Part shown: positions 46,850 through 64,000 of the stretch, one piece after another
How the letters are laid out: every line of letters begins with the position of its first letter
How positions within the stretch are numbered: position 1 is the stretch's first letter
NCBI RefSeq assembly: GCF_964355755.1
Contig: NC_092671.1
Location: 33,373,304-33,437,303, forward strand
Direction: 5' to 3'
DNA: 64,000 nt
Origin: Antedon mediterranea
Lineage: Eukaryota; Echinodermata; Crinoidea; Comatulida; Antedonidae
The notes under the pieces: generated by a model
Databases searched by the model: none
What the model saw: the letters and a program-made list of their open reading frames with translations, nothing else
What the model was told of the DNA's origin: nothing
Translations under genes and position numbers: made by a program

Positions 46850-48895
46850 ATTAAAACACCTTGATTGTTATCTCATTTTAATACTATATTTTAATCTATT
46901 GTAAAATGAGAAAATATGAAATAAACTATCACTGCTCAAATTTCAATATTGTGTCTTCCTGTTATTTTTAATAATCCAGATTGAAATAAGCATTTTACTC
47001 TGTATTTTTGTATTCTGTTTTTCTTATATACAATATATATTGTCAAATTCCAATTTTTCCAACACAAACATGTTATTTTCAATGAATAATATGATAGGAT
47101 TTATGTAACCCTAGATAAAAGAAATATGCATATATAATTTCCATTGGGGTCTGTGATTACCTATCTCAATATTAAAACATTAATGTCAAGGTCGATTCTA
47201 TATATCCTGGGAAAAGTAACAAAAATGGAGTAACTTCTAATTTAAATAAAATTTTATTTTAAATAAAATTTTGGTTTACTTGCTTCTTTCCATAAGCTTG
47301 TTATTTATTTTTTTAAAATGCTACTACAGTACACCAGCGCCAAGGTACTGTAGATAAAGACCAGCTGGCAGCGCTATTTCTCAAAACCTTGAAAAGAAGC
47401 CCATGGGTTTCTTATTTTAGGACTCTTGGATGGCTTCTTTTTAAATGAATGCTGTGAATTGCTACTACAATAGGATGTTCAAAGTACCATGTGGAATAAA
47501 TATATGAGGCTTGAGCGTTGAGAAGAGTTGTTAGGTCATATATTGATACTGTATGATAACAATCATACATTTATTGAAAAGAAGCCCATACTACAGCTTT
47601 GAAATGGGATTTTTTATTTTTGCAAACCACATGGGCTTCTTTTTGAGATAGTGGGCTTATTTTTTAGGTTTTATGGTACTATGTTATGAGTGCATCAAAT
47701 GCAATGAAATAGTAAAGTAAAGATAAAACAATGAATATACAGAGAATGATGAGCCTTATTTGTTAGCAAACATTGCAAACTGTGGCCAACGAAAGAAGCA
47801 AGCAATTAAAGTAACAGCAAGTTTCTAATGTTGAATTGGTTTAATTCTATATTAAAATATGATTTTATACCCAAGAGTATTACACACATTGAATGTTGAC
47901 AATTTATTAGTAAGCAATGATTAAATTTTTATGGTGATGTAAGTAGGTTTACTAGTGAGTGCTTTCTTAAGTATATTGGTGCCGATAGGTAAGTGTGCGT
48001 AAATAGTCGTGCAGGGGGTTGTTAAACAGTTGGCAGCTTTCCGCGACCTTCCAAAGGGGATTGCTAAAGGTAATCAGGTATTTTGAAAGTGATCATACAA
48101 TGTGAAATTATCGCGTTGCAAGTTTGCAGAAATAAACTGTGTACCATGTTGCAAAAGTGAGGAAAATATTTCTTGTTGGATTTTTTAAATTGAAGCTGGC
48201 TTACAAGTACTGTACGTAATACTGTATACAGTATTTAGAAAATCGTTTTTGTTGTTTGATCCCAAATCGTTTGTGTCAACATTTCAAGGGTGGATCCGGA
48301 AGGTGAATTTCTAGGGATGTGTGCTATTTAGTGGGTTTAGTTTCACATTCTTTGCCATACCATTTCACCATATTTGGGTTCCATGCAACTCTTTGTACTT
48401 TTGTACTGAAATTATTCAACAATTTGAGGATATTATAACACATCAAACACACAGAAGATACTTTTCACATTAATAATTACAAAACAATGTGTTTTTTTTA
48501 TGGTATACATATGTGTTTAATATGTCTTTTTTTTTTTTTTATTCTCAATACCCTACTCATTGCTGTCAGACAATGATAAGTAGCTCTATATTTGCACAAG
48601 GACGTACATATTTGTTTGTCGTTACCCATTACTTGGGAATGTTTCTTTACTTGAGTTCTTGAAACAATTTTGGGGGATTCTAGATTGTACAATATCAGGG
48701 ACAGATCCAGGATTTTTAAATACTGTAGAGGGGTCCAGGGCATAAAAATGACACACTGAGTATTTGAGCTGCTTCATTCATTTCCAAAATTTAGGGTGGG
48801 GTGGGGGGGGGGGGGGTTTCTTGAATCCTATCCACAGTATGTGTAAGTACTAGGTCATTGGAAATTCAAAGCTCCATCATATTATCCACCTAATG
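46850..48895. other. Intergenic between ODAD4 and PRMT2
   Basis: The two genes converge here. Three copies of AAAGAAGCCCAT in both orientations (47390, 47578, inverse near 47630) may mark a decayed inverted-repeat element. A G run of about 15 lies at 48797-48815. No exon supported. Confidence 0.4.
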
Positions 48896-49035
48896 CTTGG
48901 TTCCCACTAGAGATGCAACGAAAGGACGTAACGCAATGTAAGTGATTTGACTAATCACAAGCGATTGATTATTCAAAATGTCGGTTGTCATTGGTCAACT
49001 TGCTTGCGTTGCGTTACGTCCTAGTGGGAATCAAG
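48896..49035. mobile_element. MITE with CTTGGTTCCCACTAG ends, copy 1
   Basis: Left CTTGGTTCCCACTAG and right the inverse of CTTGATTCCCACTAG, then inverted GGACGTAACGCAA tracts. The core ATTTGACTAATCACAAGCG is shared with the copy at 63352-63463. Total about 140 bp, nearly a complete fold-back. Confidence 0.8.
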
Positions 49036-50299
49036 ATAGTAAGATACAAAACCAAAAACAGGTATATAGTTTACTTGGTATATTTTAATTTCCTATCTAT
49101 ATCCTAACAACTATTACTCATTACATCTATACTAATTACACATTGTGTTAACTAATATCCCTCTCTACCCTAAGGTCCAAACGACCTTCTTCTCTTAGGT
49201 TCACAAGGTTAGTATGCTATCTGACACTATTTCTTTTGAACCTAAATTTACATTTATATTTTAAAACATTGAATGAATGAATAATCAATGCTTTGCATAC
49301 AAATAAAATAAATCTATAATTAAAATTACTGTTTTTCCCATGTGATGCATTTAGCCAATGCACCCCATCATTGACTATTTTTAGGTAATACTTTTTTTTT
49401 TAAACTTATTTTTGCACATCATGTCAATTGTATTAATACTGATTGCCTTTACATCTTCTTTCATTAGTGTTAATTAATTTAAATAAATTAATTTAAATAA
49501 TTACCACAATCATTATTGTTTTTATAGCACCATTGAAAAACAACAGGGGTTTGTAAATGAAAATTGTTCTGTTTCTCCACAGCAATTGATTATACAGTAG
49601 AACTCTTGAACCTTCATTAAAGGGGGCACATTCAGGACCCAAAAAATGTTCCTCAAAAGTACCACTATTTCACAGGAAAGTTTTATGTATCTTATAATAG
49701 CTGAAATGTTAACTTGGAGATACCCAAACAATTTAGGATGAAAACTTATGATAAACAGAATATTTCTATAGCAGTCAAATAAAAAATATAATAAACATCT
49801 AATACATACATACTACAAAAAAGATATATAAGAATATTAGATATTATTATATGTTAAAGTAATAGATATTAAATTATACATTAGACTGTAAACTAACATT
49901 AAAATGATTTCTTCAATAAAGTTAAAATATATCAATAGTGTACATGATATTAAAAATATACAAATCATGTGAATTGAGAAAGGGTTCATATAACACATAA
50001 TGTCATATTCACCACTTTCATCCTGACCCACCCTGTGATTGTTATTATGGGATAGGATGATTTTTGGATGGTGACATTTAACTGCATGATAACTTAACCT
50101 CATTTTACTAACATGCAGATTATTCAACATTCTAATAAAATATATTCACTTCTAGTAATAAATATATATTTTTTTGCAACTCTTTTCGTTTTTGTTGCCA
50201 TGCAAAACATCATTTTCGTTTTCGTTATTGTATTCGTAAGGTTGTAAAATCTCCCTATTTTTTATGCTATAAATCTAAAAACAAGATTCATATGATACC
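49036..50299. other. AT-rich intergenic
   Basis: No exon recognised. A trace of the GGGGACAC-type repeat may lie near 49605-49690. Confidence 0.4.
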
Positions 50300-50890
50300 A
50301 CTGTCATTCAATCTGTCAAACAATCAATCATTCAATCAATCATTCAATCAATTACTCAACCAATCAATCATTCAACCAATCATTCAATCAATTACTCAAC
50401 CAATCAATCATTCAACCAATCATTCAATCAATTACTCAACCAATCAATCACTCAACCAATCAACCATTAAACCAATCATTCAATCAATCATTCAACCAAT
50501 CATTAATTAACTCAATCAATCACTTAACCAGTCAATCACTTAACCAATCAATCAATCAATCACTCAATCAATTATTCAGTCAATTCTTCAATCAATCACT
50601 CAACCAATCATTCATTCAATCACTCAATCAATCAATCAATCAATTATTCAGTCAATCATTCATTCAATCAATCATTCATTCAATCAATCAATATCTCAAC
50701 CAGTCAATCACTCAATAAATCAATCATTCAATCAATCAATTATTCAATCAATCACTCAACCAATCATTCAATCAATCACTCAATCAATCATTCAATCAAT
50801 CACTCAACCAATCATTCAATCAATCACTCAATCATTCCATCACTTAATTAATCAATCAATCAACAATTTAATAAATCATTCAATAACACT
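50300..50890. repeat. (CAATCAATCATT)-type array
   Basis: About 590 bases of 4-base periodic sequence made of CAAT, CATT, CACT and CAAC words, with a looser 12-24 base higher order. The plus frame 50292-50510 (Asn/Gln/Ser/Ile) is an artefact of the array. It lies beyond the PRMT2 stop codon on its downstream side. Confidence 0.9.
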
Positions 50891-51017
50891 CTAATAATTA
50901 TATTAATATTCACCTCTTTTAATAAATATTTCAATAGATTGCAAAATAGATTGATAAATTAATCGATCACTTACTAACTGACCATCTTAAAAATTGCTAT
51001 GCACTAATACTTTAAAA

Positions 51018-51160
51018 AAACTGGAGGTCCAGTGTACACATCTGGATCGTGTGCACTCTAAAAAACCCAGTTCATTTTTCAATTTAGTAGGGGGTTACTC
51101 CGGTGTACTGGTCCGTTCAGCCTGTTTGGTGGGACCCCTTAGAGGAGAAGAAAATGTGCC
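51018..51160 (+). repeat. tRNA(Ser/Leu)-like SINE, body fragment
   Basis: GGAGGTCCAGTGTACACATC, GTAGGGGGTTACTCCGGTG and GGGACCCCTTAGAGGAGAAG match the body of the copy at 43363-43690; the tRNA head is absent. It begins 65 bp past the PRMT2 stop, so it is probably in that gene's 3' UTR, antisense. Confidence 0.7.
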
Positions 51161-51224
51161 GTCTACATTCTATGTAACTTAATGTACAACAGAAGAACTG
51201 CTTTCCAGCATTCACAAATGATCA

Positions 51225-60261
<9,037 letters not shown>

Positions 60262-60648
60262 CTCAAGGCCTAGAATAAAAACGATTGTTAACATAGCACA
60301 GTGTATGAAACATAGTTTTAAAAAATACAGATTATTATTTCAATGTACTCTAAAAATCATGACAATTTACCTTAACTGTTCAATCATGATTTAGGCCGAT
60401 ATATTCGCATTACTTTTAATGCTCTTTCGTTCTTGTGTACTTTTTAACAATCATGTACTGTACTTTTGAACATTTAAACAGTTATTCCTAAAGTGACCAA
60501 TAATAGCGGCCCAGCTCGATTTTCACGTGGCGTTTGTTGAAAATATTCCATACTGCATAACGCCGATTCTTTCAGTCTTTCTGACACGTCAACGTTCGTA
60601 CAAACATACGTGGAAAAACACAAGTCTAATTCTTTCATAATATTTATA
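60262..60648. promoter_or_regulatory. PRMT2-SEC61B bidirectional promoter
   Basis: The start codons of PRMT2 (minus) and SEC61B (plus) are 387 bp apart. A PRMT2 5' non-coding exon probably ends at the donor AAG|GTAAAT (60371/60370), with an intron of about 100 bp to the acceptor before 60269. Three ACGTG cores lie at 60524-60530 (CACGTGG), 60585-60591 (CACGTCA, inverse TGACGTG) and 60607-60613 (TACGTGG). There is a CCAAT at 60498. TGACGTG is the core of the UPR element bound by XBP1/ATF6-type factors, fitting a translocon gene; function is inferred. Confidence 0.5.
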
Positions 60649-62700
<2,052 letters not shown>

Positions 62701-63351
62701 GCTGCCCGAAAATACAACTAATAAATTAAAAGTGGATGATAGGAACGACAAAATGGAGGCAATAATGTTTGTGACTGCTTGAAATATGCACAACAAAGAT
62801 ATTTTTCTGAACATTTTCATTCAAGTAGCTGTAAAGGAAATCGCCTAGATGAACTTTAATGTAACAGTTGACAAACTTTATTGCCTTTTAATTATAACAT
62901 CTTTGTTTATAAACATTTCAGAATTAAAAATCTAGTCTTTGTATAGCAAAAACTATAAGTCCAAGGGTGGGGGAAGGGAGTAGACAAGGAAACATACGAA
63001 CTCAGTCTATAATTTTAAATTGCTTTAATTAAAATTAAATTTGTGTCTTTGGAATGTTCGAAGGGCCAAATTATCAATTATGTAATGTAAACCTTAAAAG
63101 GTTTACCCATGAAAATGAATTTCTTTGTAAAATACATACTGTAAGACAACTAAAAATAATATAAGAATAATTATTACTGTGTATTTGATGTTAATAAATG
63201 AAACTTGAATTAATATGAAATACATTGATGTCACAGACTAAATAAATCATATGCCATAACCTACAGTACTCTTAGTAGCATATACTGTAGATTTTTATAA
63301 ATGTTATTTCAGACAAGAAAAATAGTACCTGAGCTAGTTGCATTTCTAAAG
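62701..63351. other. SEC61B 3' UTR and downstream
   Basis: Several AATAAA motifs (62720, 63193 region). The minus-strand frame 62593-62820 is a shadow of the SEC61B last exon. Nothing else recognised. Confidence 0.5.
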
Positions 63352-63463
63352 CTTGGCTCACACAAGTAATTTGACTAATCAGAAGTGATTATTCAAACTG
63401 TCGCCCGTCATTGGCCAACTCGATTGCTTTGCGATCAAGTTATTACACACTAATGGGAACTTA
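63352..63463. mobile_element. MITE with CTTGGTTCCCACTAG ends, copy 2
   Basis: Shares GTAATTTGACTAATCAGAAG, TTATTCAAACTGTCGC and GTCATTGGCCAAC with 48896-49035. Ends are eroded (CTTGGCTCAC and TAATGGGAACTT). Confidence 0.7.
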
Positions 63464-64000
63464 CAATCAAACGAATATTTACTGTAAAATGTTGTGCACA
63501 TTATTTTATTCAAACTTTTTTAGTTTATAAATGAAGATACACTGTAGTTTCATTCTATAGACAACTATACCATGGAGATAAAAATCATTGTTGAAATGGC
63601 TATTTGATAGCAGCTGGTATTAATTACGCAGTCATTTTGTTGTTTTCCCCTGTGCAAACATCTAATAATTTATAATTGTGCATTCAAATATTATAGAAGA
63701 CATCCGTATAAAACAGGTATAATATCGGTATTATAAAAAATGTACTTATTCTATCAAACACCAAATTATGGATTTACATTATAAAAAACAATCCTGGAAT
63801 AAAAACAAAATGTAGTACATACAAAGTTTACAGTATATTAAATTAAATGTTATATTTGTTATTTCTGTCTATATAAAGAAATACATGAATATACATATAT
63901 TATAGAAAAACTTATTAACCTAAATTATCAAACACACACTCAAAACAAGTATTTTGTAATTGTAAATAATGAAAATAATCATCTTAAATATAAAAACAAC
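63464..64000. other. AT-rich, nothing recognised
   Basis: No exon or structured repeat up to the window edge. Confidence 0.45.

Noticed and set aside
50292-50510. Asn/Gln-rich 72-codon plus frame
   Set aside because: Arises from the CAAT/CATT array.

Overview
The window is animal nuclear DNA. It is AT-rich, its genes are split by many GT-AG introns, intergenic tracts are long, and transposon remnants and satellites are dense. The three recognisable genes (ODAD4/TTC25, PRMT2, SEC61B) read as orthologues of vertebrate proteins. The diverged 5S-rRNA-derived repeats still resemble a metazoan 5S rRNA. CTAGGC-rich tracts and the general repeat style suggest a marine invertebrate deuterostome, perhaps an echinoderm; this last step is an impression, not a demonstration.

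Region 1-34 kb is gene-poor. It holds a hAT transposon relic with a perfect 8-bp target-site duplication (1957-3256), a piggyBac-like TTAA element (4833-5856), a 1.04-kb foldback element (11271-12313), several MITE families, tRNA- and 5S-derived SINEs, a 24-bp array, a purine-strand minisatellite (31240-32345), a perfect 31-bp-arm palindrome (25430-25494) and an imperfect 53-bp-arm hairpin (22758-22894). The only likely coding piece is one orphan exon of an unrecognised minus-strand gene (18289-18445).

Region 35.1-46.8 kb is a complete plus-strand ODAD4 (TTC25) gene: ten coding exons, 612 residues. It has a second possible first coding exon inside intron 1 and a near-consensus RFX X-box 114 bp before the main start codon. 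Its introns carry two minisatellites (44 bp and about 81 bp units), a foldback transposon with 8-bp duplications, a MITE, a SINE and a TTAA-flanked element.

Region 51.2-60.3 kb is a complete minus-strand PRMT2 gene: ten coding exons, 500 residues, with an SH3 domain followed by a class I methyltransferase. Head to head with it, 387 bp away, is SEC61B (60649-62700, plus strand, four coding exons, 95 residues), whose first coding exon is only the ATG. The shared interval looks like a bidirectional promoter with three ACGTG cores.

The genes have no obvious joint pathway. ODAD4 docks outer dynein arms in motile cilia, PRMT2 methylates arginines in the nucleus, and SEC61B is part of the ER translocon. 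All exon models were made by eye from reading frames, splice signals and remembered family motifs; each closes in phase, but none has been tested against transcripts.
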